From the NCBI GenBank assembly GCA_965224275.1, contig CBDCYR010000012.1, forward strand, positions 496,001 through 560,000: 64,000 nt of DNA. Reading direction: 5' to 3'. The notes below the pieces were generated by a model. The model searched no databases, had not been told where the DNA came from, and was given only the letters and a program-made list of their open reading frames with translations. Positions 26,084 through 34,994 of this stretch are shown one piece after another; position 1 is the stretch's first letter, and the number at the start of each line of letters is the position of its first letter. This stretch comes from CAUZWH01 sp965224275 (lineage in GTDB: Bacteria; Pseudomonadota; Alphaproteobacteria; SHVV01). The translations under genes were made by a program, and so were the position numbers.

Positions 26084-27040
26084 CTACCGCGGTGCCGCGG
26101 TCTGCTCGACCACCTGGGCGATGATTTCGTCGGGATTCAAGCCCTCGATTTCAGCGCCGGGGGCCAACACCACGCGATGGCGCAGCGTTGGTGCCGTCAA
26201 CGATTTGATATCATCGGGTATGACGTAATCGCGTCCGTTCAATGCGGCGTTGGACCGCGATGCCGTGGCGAGCATATTGGCGGCCCTGGGAGAAGCCCCA
26301 AACTGTAAAGACGGGTGCTCGCGGGTTCCACGAATCAAGTCGACAATGTAGGCGATCAATTCGTCAGACAATCGAATGGTTCGGATGAATTCGCGAATTC
26401 GGCCCAGCAAATCGAGGTCGGCGACCGGCGCAATAGCGAAATCTTCGAGCTTGGGCATCGACGTTTGATGGCCATGGCGCGAGACGATTTGCAATTCGTC
26501 GTCGCGCGAAGGGTAATCCAACACATGCTTGAATAGAAATCGATCGAGTTGGGCTTCAGGCAGTGGATAGGTGCCTTGTTGCTCGATCGGATTCTGTGTC
26601 GCGATAACCATGAAGCCTGATCCGAGTTCGTAGTCGCGTCCGTCAATCGTCACCGCACGTTCCTGCATTGCCTGGAGCAAAGCGGCTTGGGTTTTGGGGG
26701 GTGTCCGATTGATTTCGTCGCCCAACAGCAGTTGCGTAAAAATCGCGCCCTTGGTGAGGACGAACTCATTGGTTTGAAAGTTGAACAAATTGGTGCCGAG
26801 GAGATCGCCGGGCATCAGGTCTGGCGTGAACTGAATACGCCCAAAATCAAGCGAAAGACTGGCCGCGAAACATCGCGCCAGAAGGGTCTTCGCGGTCCCA
26901 GGAACACCCTCGAGCAAGAGATGGCCCTGTGACAGAAGGGCGATGAGCAACAGGTCGAGGGCCATGTCCTGGCCCACCACGACCTGGCGGACCCCGCTTT
27001 TTAGCCTCTCGCTAACGGCTTCGATTTCGCTCAGGTCCAT
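26084..27040 (-). CDS. MoxR-family AAA+ ATPase
   Basis: 318 residues. Walker A is GVPGTAKTLLARCFAAS (about residues 41-57), Walker B and sensor region are LLLGDEINRTPPKTQAALLQ and FMVIATQNPIEQQGTYPLPE, with a C-terminal lid domain ending HRVVLAPGAEIEGLNPDEII. MoxR ATPases act as chaperones in maturation of enzymes or envelope complexes. It overlaps the upstream gene by 29 bases. Confidence 0.95.
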   Translation of the reverse strand: MDLSEIEAVSERLKSGVRQVVVGQDMALDLLLIALLSQGHLLLEGVPGTAKTLLARCFAASLSLDFGRIQFTPDLMPGDLLGTNLFNFQTNEFVLTKGAIFTQLLLGDEINRTPPKTQAALLQAMQERAVTIDGRDYELGSGFMVIATQNPIEQQGTYPLPEAQLDRFLFKHVLDYPSRDDELQIVSRHGHQTSMPKLEDFAIAPVADLDLLGRIREFIRTIRLSDELIAYIVDLIRGTREHPSLQFGASPRAANMLATASRSNAALNGRDYVIPDDIKSLTAPTLRHRVVLAPGAEIEGLNPDEIIAQVVEQTAAPR

Positions 27041-28253
27041 GCGTCATCTCCTGTCTCCAGCGAAACGCGCGGGCGGCGACGCCAACAATTTCGCGATCAA
27101 TCAGTTTCTTCTTCCGCCCCAGCGCACGTGCCTCCCGTTGGAGAAACGCCAAGCTGTCGGTGACATTTCGGGCCTTGCCAACACGGTCGAGCCACGCCGT
27201 TTTCTGATCATCGGGCAGCCGATGGGGCACGTGAAATATCTGCGCGACCTCGCGCGTCACCTGCGACAGGAAGCGTCTTAAGATTTCCGCCCGACTGCCG
27301 CTGAAAGTAAGAAGAACGGATATGTTGTCGACCAGTACGAATTTTCCCGCGCGTTGGCCTGTCGGCGGGGCGATCGGCGAGCCAAAACGGCCGGTGACCG
27401 CCCACACCAGAATCGCAACCGATGCCACGAACAAAATGGTCGCGACCACGAAGGGACGTTGAAACAACGCGCGTAGCAGATTGGGCTCAACACGAAACCC
27501 ATGCAGCGTTTCGTCGACGACGATGGCGCCGCCCGGCCGAACCAGTCGTTTGACAATCGTGAGCGCGAGGCTGGCATTATCGCCTCTCGAAATCCCATGG
27601 TTCGACAGAAGATCCGGATCACTGAGTACCCAAATCGTCGACTTCCCACGGATCCCGCCGCCGACCAGGATGCCGTTCTTGGTTCTGATGATCGGGTCGA
27701 GCTCTCCGTGTTGAAGCAATTGTGGATTGGCAATGTCCGGCACGCCCCCATCTGGCGAGATTTCAACGCCACCCAAACGTCGTGGTCGTACCAGTGCCAG
27801 CCTTTTATTTATTCGTTCCAGGATTGTGTTGAGGCCGTCAGCGTCCCTCAGTTCGGCCTGCGCGATCCAATCAGGTTTTTGACGATCGGGAATGCCCGCC
27901 CATTTCGGCAATACCAAAAGAATGTTCCTTGCCTGCAGCATGTAATCTATCTCGCCCGATGCAAGCGCGCGGGCCGGCGGCTCGGCCACCACGAGAAGGT
28001 CGTTCGGCCCGGCTTTTTCCGGCGATCGGCTGCGGCTCACCAGCACCGGCAGGCCGGATGTCCGCAGCAGCTCGACAAATGCAAAATGACCTATCGCCGA
28101 GGTCGAGTAACTGTTGGCGCCCGACCGTTGGCCGGTTGCCGCCGGATCGGTAAACGCGTCGATCGCGACGGTGCCGGTGAACGCGACCAAACCGATGCCC
28201 AAGAGCAGCGCCAACGTTCTGGTCGAAAAGATAGCGTGTGGCGCGCGCGTCAC
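27012..28253 (-). CDS. DUF4350-like membrane protein of the MoxR operon
   Basis: 413 residues, start GTG 28253 overlapping the previous stop (GTGA). An N-terminal helix (TLALLLGIGLVAFTGTVAIDAF) precedes a periplasmic domain with SYSTSAIGHFAFVELLRTSG and the conserved DLLVVAEPPARALASGEID, typical of DUF4350. A second membrane segment follows FQRPFVVATILFVASVAILVW near residue 290, then a cytoplasmic tail. Its role is unknown; the operon position fits the MoxR-DUF58 complex. Confidence 0.8.
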   Translation of the reverse strand: MTRAPHAIFSTRTLALLLGIGLVAFTGTVAIDAFTDPAATGQRSGANSYSTSAIGHFAFVELLRTSGLPVLVSRSRSPEKAGPNDLLVVAEPPARALASGEIDYMLQARNILLVLPKWAGIPDRQKPDWIAQAELRDADGLNTILERINKRLALVRPRRLGGVEISPDGGVPDIANPQLLQHGELDPIIRTKNGILVGGGIRGKSTIWVLSDPDLLSNHGISRGDNASLALTIVKRLVRPGGAIVVDETLHGFRVEPNLLRALFQRPFVVATILFVASVAILVWAVTGRFGSPIAPPTGQRAGKFVLVDNISVLLTFSGSRAEILRRFLSQVTREVAQIFHVPHRLPDDQKTAWLDRVGKARNVTDSLAFLQREARALGRKKKLIDREIVGVAARAFRWRQEMTHGPERNRSR

Positions 28254-29089
28254 TGAGCAGCCCCGGTTGTGCCGGCGACGTCGTGGTAGTTGCCGACGCT
28301 AAGGCGATAATCGGCTTCTCCGAGCCCGCGACCGCCGAAGCGGCTCAATTGCACCATCGATACGAGCGCTGATAGACCGCGCTGGGATTGCGTCTCAAGC
28401 GAAAGTTGGCGAACCACTTCCAAACTCGTAAGGGAGCGGCTGAGCCCGCCGAAACGCGCCTTGAGCTGCTCGAGTGCGATCAGCAGAACGAGATGCACGG
28501 CCTCGTCATACCTGCCCGTACGGGCAAGCGCCTCGGCCGCGGCGAGAGGATCCGGCGGCAGTTGCGGGCCGACGTTGGCACCCGCCGCAAGGGGCTCGAG
28601 ACTCTCAGTATCGGTCGCACCGGTCGATGTCCTGCCGCCAAACGGTATTGCGCGCCGCAGTGAACGCAGTGCGTGAAAGGCGACAACGATCGCCAGGGCG
28701 CCGACCAATACCCAAAGGAGGGCTGTCAGCACTGGGCCGGGGTCGCCGATTTCGGGGAGCTCGAGTTGGCCGCGCCGGGCTGTGGTGGCGTCGCCATCGC
28801 GGCGATCGTTCGATGACCGTTCGTTACGCTGCGCATCGGATCTCCCAGAACCATCGCTGCCGCCCTCCACAGCTCCGCTGGGAGAGCGAGCGCGCGCCGG
28901 TGCGATCGACAAATCGCGTTGGATATCGTTCTTAATGATGATCTGTTCGACGGTGTTTCGAGCCGCGTCGTCGGCGAGCGCGGGTCCAGCAGCGAAGATA
29001 AGGGTAAAGATTGCCAGCGCGCTCAACATGGGCACGTGCCGTAATCGGGCTCGAACGCCCACCATCAGATTGCGGTTCGTTAATGTCAT
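28250..29089 (-). CDS. DUF4129-like protein, first gene of the MoxR operon
   Basis: 279 residues. An N-terminal signal or anchor (MLSALAIFTLIFAAGPALA), a polar Ser/Arg-rich linker, a membrane helix (VLTALLWVLVGALAIVVAF) and a C-terminal helical domain (YDEAVHLVLLIALEQLKARF, LTSLEVVRQLSL, LGEADYRLSVGNYHDVAG) resembling DUF4129. The six genes 29089 to 22776 are closely packed and form one transcription unit. Confidence 0.75.
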   Translation of the reverse strand: MTLTNRNLMVGVRARLRHVPMLSALAIFTLIFAAGPALADDAARNTVEQIIIKNDIQRDLSIAPARARSPSGAVEGGSDGSGRSDAQRNERSSNDRRDGDATTARRGQLELPEIGDPGPVLTALLWVLVGALAIVVAFHALRSLRRAIPFGGRTSTGATDTESLEPLAAGANVGPQLPPDPLAAAEALARTGRYDEAVHLVLLIALEQLKARFGGLSRSLTSLEVVRQLSLETQSQRGLSALVSMVQLSRFGGRGLGEADYRLSVGNYHDVAGTTGAAQ

Positions 29090-29265
29090 GCGCGCGTCTC
29101 AACCTAAGAATCGTACGTCGGAAACTTACAGGCGCGGCTCCGAAAAATTCACGCAATGGATTATACGGATCAGGTTTTCCAGCTCCAAAGCCGGTTCCGC
29201 ATCGCCAAGTATGGCGTGCTACCATGGGCGCGAGAGTATTCAACGAACCGTCAATTTTTTTGGCG

Positions 29266-30018
29266 ATGACTGAACCGATAGCTCCCGAGTTTCGAGTTGG
29301 GCAGGTACTGAGCCGAAGTTTCGGGATTTTCGGCCGGAACCTGGCATCGTTCAGCTTGGTTGCGCTGCTCCTCATGGCACCGTCGTTGGTGTTGAACCTC
29401 GCGGGGCAGTCCTGGGCCGAGGAACGTAGCCAGCAGGCCGTATTTGAACTCACTGGTGGGTTCATTGCTTTCGCCGTGCTCGGTGTTGTCGTCTACCTCC
29501 TGGGTTGGCTCCTTATTACAGCAGCGCTGGTTTACGGCACATTTCAGGAACTCAGGGGCCGGCACGCGTCGATGATCGCCGGTCTAAGCCACGGCCTTGC
29601 ACTGATGCTGCCCGTGATCGGTGTCGCCATAGTTCAGGGGCTGTCGATCATGCTGGGGTGGCTCTTGTTTTTGATTCCGGGAATTATCGTCGCGATGGTG
29701 CTTTGGGTCGCGATCCCGGTGGCCGTGGTCGAGCGAGCTGGCGTGATCGGCAGTATCAAACGCAGTTCGTTTCTTACCAAGGGCCACCGTTGGAAATTGT
29801 TTGGCATTAGCGCGCTAATCATTATCGGTCAATCTATCGTAACCACGATTTTTCAAACGATTATCGGCGCCGACCTGATTAGTTCGTGGCTCGCGAACTG
29901 GGTGATTGGTGCCGCGACCGCCGCTATCTGGGCGGTCATTGGTTCGGTGGTGTATCACGATCTACGTGCGGTAAAGGAAGGGGTCAACGCGAGCGAAATC
30001 GCCAAAGTGTTCGACTAG
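29266..30018 (+). CDS. Multi-pass membrane protein, glycerophosphoryl-type membrane domain, unknown function
   Basis: About 250 residues with a conserved start region FRVGQVLSRSFGIFGRNLAS and five to six hydrophobic segments, including GGFIAFAVLGVVVYLLGWLL and GLSIMLGWLLFLIPGIIVAM, then IPVAVVERAGVIGSIKRSSF-LTKGHRWKLFG, a pattern seen in YciC/DUF975-like membrane proteins. I start at ATG 29266; ATG 29224 in frame is possible and neither has a good ribosome site. It is divergent from the MoxR operon. Confidence 0.7.
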   Translation: MTEPIAPEFRVGQVLSRSFGIFGRNLASFSLVALLLMAPSLVLNLAGQSWAEERSQQAVFELTGGFIAFAVLGVVVYLLGWLLITAALVYGTFQELRGRHASMIAGLSHGLALMLPVIGVAIVQGLSIMLGWLLFLIPGIIVAMVLWVAIPVAVVERAGVIGSIKRSSFLTKGHRWKLFGISALIIIGQSIVTTIFQTIIGADLISSWLANWVIGAATAAIWAVIGSVVYHDLRAVKEGVNASEIAKVFD

Positions 30019-30292
30019 GGGAAGGAACCCCAGCGATGCCGCAGGCGTCGCGTGCCGGACCGATGAACTCGGGAGGACGTCGTCTCCCAAACGCTAGATT
30101 GTGTTTGACCAGTCTGGTGCGCCTACGCAATCAGTGTAAGATAGGCGTCATAAGAAAGCTGCGGACGCGGACGATCGACAGCTTCAATGATGTCGCAAAA
30201 GACACGCATGTGATCGAGATCACTGCCGCAGCAGGCGTGCACGGGACTATTCCGCGCGCGTAAGTTAGTTGTGACAGCAGCAGTGTCGGATC

Positions 30293-30808
30293 ATGGCAAA
30301 CGAAACAACCTACGACGTTTATACCTTGGCCAAGGGGCGATGGATTCTCGATACCCGTTTCAAAAAGCACCAGCGCGAACGAGCCATCGATGAAGGTAAG
30401 CAACTCGAGAAACAGCCTGGGATTGAAAGCGTAAAAGTCGTTCGTGAAATTTACGACCAGAGCGATTCTCTGATCAGCGAAAAAATTGTCTACAAGACTC
30501 AGGGTGAGGGGATCGGAAGTAGCGGTGCCGGCGGTGCCGGCGGCGGCGGTATGTCCGATGGCCCGAGCTGGTTCGACGAGGACGACGGCGGCGGTGAAGA
30601 CGATGCCCCCAGCGGTGGCATGTTCTCGAGGAAGAAAAAAGCCGCCAAGACGGGCAATGGTGCCGCCCAGGGTGTTGGTAAGGGCGCCAGCGCGGGCGTT
30701 CTTAAGCGTCCCGAGGTCGTTCTTGTCTATAAAATGATCATGATTGGGATGGTGAGCTTCGCGTTTGCCGCGTTTACCACCTTTATTTACGCGACCAGTT
30801 TCTCCTAA
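30293..30808 (+). CDS. Conserved small protein with C-terminal membrane anchor
   Basis: 171 residues. The N-terminal 70 residues form a compact domain (TTYDVYTLAKGRWILDTRF, GIESVKVVREIYDQ), then a Gly/Asp-rich disordered stretch, a basic patch FSRKKKAAK, and a single C-terminal hydrophobic helix MIMIGMVSFAFAAFTTFIYA. The arrangement suggests a tail-anchored inner-membrane protein. I do not recognise a named family. Confidence 0.75.
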   Translation: MANETTYDVYTLAKGRWILDTRFKKHQRERAIDEGKQLEKQPGIESVKVVREIYDQSDSLISEKIVYKTQGEGIGSSGAGGAGGGGMSDGPSWFDEDDGGGEDDAPSGGMFSRKKKAAKTGNGAAQGVGKGASAGVLKRPEVVLVYKMIMIGMVSFAFAAFTTFIYATSFS

Positions 30809-30903
30809 GAAGTCTCCACCACAGGTTGTGCGCGCGGGCTTCCTGCTCACGTGAGCGTAGTTTCCTTGGTTGGGAAGCCACGCCCAGGAAATATTTTCCT
30901 GAT

Positions 30904-30919
30904 TGTGATCATAGTCACA
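30904..30919. promoter_or_regulatory. CRP/FNR-type palindrome upstream of the zinc-ribbon gene
   Basis: TGTGATCATAGTCACA matches the CRP half-site pattern TGTGA-N6-TCACA exactly. It ends 34 bases before the ATG at 30954. The family of regulator is inferred from the motif only; no crp or fnr gene is in the window. Confidence 0.5.
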
Positions 30920-30953
30920 GAGTTTTCGCTCTAGACTCTGTATCACTGAGGGT

Positions 30954-31217
30954 ATGACGAAGACTCGCCTATCGCCGCTAATCGATGCCTCGGCCGATCG
31001 CTGGCGCGCAGAACAGTTGCATTGCCCGAGTTGCGACGAGCTTCAGGAGTTCGACTGGGTGGAAATCGAAGGATTGCGGATGATCAGCGATATTTGGGCT
31101 GAGCAGTCCACCTGCGGCGAGTGCGGATATCAGATGGTCTGGCGGGTTCGCGAAAAAGCCGACCGGAGCGGCGTCGAAAGCCAGCTCGTCTATCCCCGTC
31201 AACCCCGCTTGCACTAA
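30954..31217 (+). CDS. Small zinc-ribbon protein
   Basis: 87 residues with two CxxC knuckles, LHCPSCDELQEF and STCGECGYQMVW, about 35 residues apart, consistent with one zinc site. No enzymatic domain is present. GAGGGT lies directly upstream of the ATG. The CRP-like palindrome just upstream is the only clue to regulation. Confidence 0.65.
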   Translation: MTKTRLSPLIDASADRWRAEQLHCPSCDELQEFDWVEIEGLRMISDIWAEQSTCGECGYQMVWRVREKADRSGVESQLVYPRQPRLH

Positions 31218-31292
31218 CCGCCCACCAGGCAGGCCAGACGTCGATTAGAGGTCGATCAAGGGCCACGACAGCGGCCGTTATGCCGGCTCGGA

Positions 31293-31905
31293 CTAATCGA
31301 GCGACGAAATTGACTGGACCAGGTGGGCTACCGAGCGCGCCTGCATCTTCTCCATCAGCTTGGATCGGTACGCTTCGACAGTTTTGGTGCTGATCTGCAT
31401 ATCTTGGGCAATCTGTTTATTCTGCTTGCCTTCGATGATGTGATCGAGAACTTCGCGCTCGCGGACGGTCAATCTATCAAGACGAGAACGGATCTCGGCC
31501 CGCTGATTCTCAACATTGCGAATGCTCGAATGGTCTTGCACGCATTGCTGGATACAATCCAGCAACTCCTGGTCGTTGAAGGGTTTTTCGAAGAAATCAT
31601 AGGCGCCGTATTTCATCGCTTCGACGGCGACGCGAACATCGCCGAATGCGGTGATCATAATCACGGGAAATCTTGGTGCCGCGTTCGCGTAGCGTACGCA
31701 AAACCTCGAGCCCGCCTATTTTGGGTAAGCGCATGTCCAGCACGACACAACCCAGCGCGAGGTCGTCAAATTGATCTAGAAATTCGTCAGGGTTGGCATA
31801 AGGGGCGACTTTGAGCCCGATCGATTCGAGCAGGTACCTAAGCGATCCGCGCCCCGCATCGTCGTCATCGACGATGTAGACGACAGCCTGTGCAACGGCC
31901 TCCAT
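31293..31905 (-). pseudogene. FixJ-family two-component response regulator, one-base frameshift
   Basis: From ATG 31905 (GGAGAG upstream) the receiver domain reads VVYIVDDDDAGRGSLRYLL and CVVLDMRLPKIGGLEVLRTL, with the phospho-acceptor aspartate in VVLDMR. It then shifts frame at an AAA run (31668-31670): reading one base fewer gives TKIPVIMITAFGDVRVAVEA and FFEKPFNDQELLDCIQ, followed by a LuxR-type HTH (LTVREREVLDHIIEGKQNKQ, ISTKTVEAYRSKLM). The intact product would be about 203 residues. No partner histidine kinase is near. Sequencing error or real inactivation cannot be told apart here. Confidence 0.8.
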
Positions 31906-32311
31906 ATCTCTCTCCAACGAGCGTCAACCAGCTCTTCTGACAACCAAACAGCCCAATTCTTGCCGATCACGGCCCACTCAGGCCTGTGCAATCGGCAGCA
32001 CGTTTCTTCTGCGACTCTTAGTCGGTATTCGAAGATCGCTCGGTTTGGATGCTCGTGGCTGCGACACTGATCAGCAAGAACACGTCTACCGGGTGACCTA
32101 GCTCCCTGTATTTTATTGATTTTGTTAGGACGCGGTTAGATCCAATCGTTAGCGTTCCCTAGTTTGCGGTTAGCTTGGTTAATAAATTCTTACCTATGAA
32201 CACGCGGTGCCCCAGGATAAATCCATAAAAACGAGTTCAGAACCTGAAAAAACATGCAGGGTGCTAGCGCAACGGCTGCGCGCGTGCTGCCGGCCTTTGA
32301 GGGTGCCCTCG
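31906..32311. other. Intergenic region, nothing certain
   Basis: About 400 bases upstream of the regulator and after the next minus-strand gene. It is locally AT-rich around 32105-32200 with two copies of GCGGTTAG, which might bind a regulator. I see no gene or RNA. Confidence 0.4.
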
Positions 32312-32863
32312 TCATTTGATCCCCTCGAGCCGCACCAGGCACGCATCATAAGTGTCGAGTTCCACCGGCGTGCCGAGTCCCTCTGACTCCGACCATTCGC
32401 TGAATTTTGTGGTTTCAACACCATTTTCGACCACCAATTCGCACTCTGCATCGCGGATGCGAACGACGAATTCGCCCCGCCATGCGTACACGGTCGCGCC
32501 GTGGTTGCAGCAACTGCCGCGCCACTGCGACCCGATCCGCTTGCGCTCAGGGTCCAACGACGGCGATGTAATTTTCCGAAGCTCCTCGTTGGCTATATAC
32601 CGCTTCGAGAGGGGGTCGAATAGCCAGTAGAGGTGTGGAACATTCGGTGCTGCGGGAAGATACTCGGTAATCGCGAAATCGATGTAACCGTCGAAGTTGA
32701 TGTCTTGGAACCAAATGCCATAAGCGAAGTCATCCTCGATCACCAGGTTAACTTCATCGAGGTCAACGATTTTGGTGGCGGGGTTCGCGTTCGGATTATC
32801 AACCGTTATGGTCGCTGGCCCGACACCTTCGGGTGTCCCGGTTTTAACCGTGATGGTGAACAA
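32312..32863 (-). CDS. Secreted protein of XAC2610-like type, start probably lost by frameshift
   Basis: The 183-residue frame contains VNLVIEDDFAYGIWFQDINF and DGYIDFAITEYLPAAPN, then YWLFDPLSKRYIANEELRKI, a calcium-loop-like layout seen in XAC2610-related proteins (tentative). The only start in this frame is a TTG at 32863. Directly upstream, in another frame (to about 33057), is a signal-peptide-like stretch LPWKFLAAAAGAVNLVGFAA. A one-base indel near 32870 would join the two, so the true gene may reach to about 33010. Confidence 0.5.
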   Translation of the reverse strand: MFTITVKTGTPEGVGPATITVDNPNANPATKIVDLDEVNLVIEDDFAYGIWFQDINFDGYIDFAITEYLPAAPNVPHLYWLFDPLSKRYIANEELRKITSPSLDPERKRIGSQWRGSCCNHGATVYAWRGEFVVRIRDAECELVVENGVETTKFSEWSESEGLGTPVELDTYDACLVRLEGIK

Positions 32864-33040
32864 TTTGACACGGGTGCGATAGCGCAGGCGACCGCGGCAG
32901 CGACCGCTGATCTATCAACAACACAGCTGCCCAGCTCCTCCGATAGGGTCGCGGCAGCAAACCCAACGAGGTTCACCGCACCAGCAGCGGCAGCAAGGAA
33001 TTTCCATGGCAGCACGTATTGGGCGAGTGACAAGGCGGCC

Positions 33041-33496
33041 CTACCAGGCGGCGACACGCGAGACGTCGTCCAATAATATGTCGGCCAGCATCTCAGTCCT
33101 ACCGACCTGACGATTGGCTCTAATCAATCCATTCGCATCGAGCACCAGTGTGAGCGGAGTATCGGGATTGGCGCGCCACCAATCGCCAACGCCATACGCA
33201 TCACGTGTACGTCCGTCGTCGTCGCTCAGCAAGTCGAACGGGAGATGGAGGCGTTCTTGGAAACGTCGATTTGCAACCGGTGGGTCACCGCTAATACCAA
33301 CGATCGCAGTGTTGCGCATCGTGAAATCCGCATAACGATCGCGCAGCAACCGCGCGACAATCTCTGCGACGCCATCACCCGTCGTTCGCTGCCACCACAT
33401 CACCACGATGTGGCCTCGTAACTGCTCCAGGCCGGTCGCGACGCCAAACTGATTACGCAAGCTGATCGGCGGTGCCGGCGCATTCAACCTCAGCAT
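33041..33496 (-). CDS. Peroxiredoxin/AhpC-TSA-like protein lacking the catalytic cysteine
   Basis: 151 residues of thioredoxin-like fold: LNAPAPPISLRNQFGVATGL, then GHIVVMWWQRTTGDGVAEIV where peroxiredoxins carry TxxC, and IVGISGDPPVANRRFQERL, LPFDLLSDDDGRTRDAYGV, TPLTLVLDANGLI. No cysteine occurs in the whole frame, so peroxidase chemistry is excluded. It may be a non-catalytic binding protein. Confidence 0.65.
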   Translation of the reverse strand: MLRLNAPAPPISLRNQFGVATGLEQLRGHIVVMWWQRTTGDGVAEIVARLLRDRYADFTMRNTAIVGISGDPPVANRRFQERLHLPFDLLSDDDGRTRDAYGVGDWWRANPDTPLTLVLDANGLIRANRQVGRTEMLADILLDDVSRVAAW

Positions 33497-33542
33497 TGTT
33501 GCAGGCGAGATGTTGGCTGGGTTTCGCTGCTGTTAAATTTTC

Positions 33543-34052
33543 TCACAGCATGGTCGCACATTTGGCAAGCGCGTCCTCAACGGCCCGATCGTAGGCGGCA
33601 TCCTCGGTGTCGCCGGATAGCGCGCTGGCATCGTTTGCGCCGAGCGAAAAAGCGACCCCGCCGGCGCTACCTTGGATAGAGGACCCGGCGCCGGCGTGCC
33701 CGATTCGCGCGAGGCCGAACTGGGCTTTGGTGACGTGCTGGTCCGGCAGCATCAATTTGCACAAAACAACCACCTCATCGCCATCGCGCTGCCGGTCGGT
33801 GATCTCGTATCGCCACTTGTCGCCGAAGCGCTCGTTGAGTTCTTGCACCATCGAGCGAGCGGCCGCGGCCTGATTCGCCGCTTGTGATTCGAAACCCGAA
33901 CTCGCGAGGGACGGGGCGCGGAGTTCAGAGCGCGCCTGCGCTGGACCGGAACCTCCCGCAGCGCCCGAATACATTCCGTCGAGTTCTTGCCAATTTTTTT
34001 CGAGCATGTCGTCGAATGCAGACGACATCGAGGAACCTCGCTCAGAAGCCAT
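33543..34052 (-). CDS. Unknown 169-residue protein; stand-alone homologue of the HyuB N-terminal extension
   Basis: ATG 34052. A short N-terminal helix (AFDDMLEKNWQELDGMYSG), a Ser/Ala-rich linker and a C-terminal domain: ELNERFGDKWRYEITDRQ, DEVVVLCKLMLPD, KAQFGLARIG and YDRAVEDALAKCATML. The same elements in the same order occur in residues 1-140 of HyuB at 41400 (LDDLLKANKEQFDKIFAS, LDARFGSAW, VTVLVKL, MQFGSARANG, ATDDALAKCA). The domain's FG-W, KL, G-G and A-D-L-K-A spacing recalls Rad52/Rad22 N-terminal domains; this is an eye comparison only. Its gene lies 24 bases after an isochorismatase-fold amidase on the same strand. Confidence 0.7.
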   Translation of the reverse strand: MASERGSSMSSAFDDMLEKNWQELDGMYSGAAGGSGPAQARSELRAPSLASSGFESQAANQAAAARSMVQELNERFGDKWRYEITDRQRDGDEVVVLCKLMLPDQHVTKAQFGLARIGHAGAGSSIQGSAGGVAFSLGANDASALSGDTEDAAYDRAVEDALAKCATML

Positions 34053-34076
34053 ACTTAATTCCTTTGTACAAAGACG

Positions 34077-34787
34077 TTAGGCGTCCACGGTTGGTTTGTT
34101 CCACCAGCGCTGAAAGTCATCTTGCACCTTCTGCGCATAGCCGCCCGCGCTGGTTACTGAGCTGATGTAATCGGCCACCTCGCGCACCGATACGACATCG
34201 CCATATTTCGCTTCGATATCAAACAGGTTGGCTTCATGCGGACCTTGTGCGCGATCGCCCGTTGCCTCGGCCACGACGATGGTGTGGAAACCGCACGAGA
34301 TAGAATCGATCGCTGAAGCACGCACGCAGCCGCTGGTGGTGCAACCGACCATGACGACGGTATCGATGCCGCGCGCATTGAGGTAACCCTCAAGGTCGGT
34401 TTTGAAGAACGAACTGGCGAACTTCTTCTCCACGACATACTCGCCGTTGGTCGGCCGGATGCGATCGTCGATCTCAACCATGCGGGTTCCCTTTAGCAGG
34501 ATTTCCAGCGACGGGACCTTCTTGATCCACATGCCGGCGTCGCGGTAATGGCTCTCGTAGGCAATCGTTGTGAAAATGACGGGCAAGCCGGCACCGCGAA
34601 AAACGGTCAACAGCTCCTGGGTACTGGCAATTTCCTTTGAAAAATCGCCGCCCAGCGGCGTCGTCGGATCCGTAAAGCCATTAATGAAGTCGACCACCAG
34701 CAGCGCGGGATTGGTGCCGTAACCGCAACTGACGGCGAAGCCCTTGCGCTTGTAGTCGTCGTGTGTCTCTTGTCGCCAGTCGGCCAT
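34077..34787 (-). CDS. Isochorismatase-fold amidohydrolase, N-carbamoylsarcosine amidase-like
   Basis: 236 residues. The cysteine-hydrolase triad is visible: Asp in NPALLVVDFINGFTDP, Lys in YVVEKKFASSFF and Cys in VMVGCTTSGCVRASAIDSI, with the cis-peptide segment before it. The family cleaves small amides such as N-carbamoylsarcosine, maleamate or nicotinamide. The start MADWRQETHDDYKRKGFAVS and the proximity of hydantoinase genes favour an N-carbamoyl amino acid substrate, which is an inference. Confidence 0.8.
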   Translation of the reverse strand: MADWRQETHDDYKRKGFAVSCGYGTNPALLVVDFINGFTDPTTPLGGDFSKEIASTQELLTVFRGAGLPVIFTTIAYESHYRDAGMWIKKVPSLEILLKGTRMVEIDDRIRPTNGEYVVEKKFASSFFKTDLEGYLNARGIDTVVMVGCTTSGCVRASAIDSISCGFHTIVVAEATGDRAQGPHEANLFDIEAKYGDVVSVREVADYISSVTSAGGYAQKVQDDFQRWWNKPTVDA

Positions 34788-34994
34788 CTCCTACCTCCCA
34801 CAATGCGCAAACCGCAACCGGTGAGCGCAATCATAGCAACCTTCGTCGAACGCCATAATAGCAAAGCTGACAAGCTATGTAGCGGAGCTCCTGACGAGGC
34901 CAAGCCGCTTGATTCGCCGCCACCACGCCGGTATCACACTGAACAAAGCTCGATTTGTCGGGTCGGCGACCAACAAGTTTCATGGGAGGGTATG

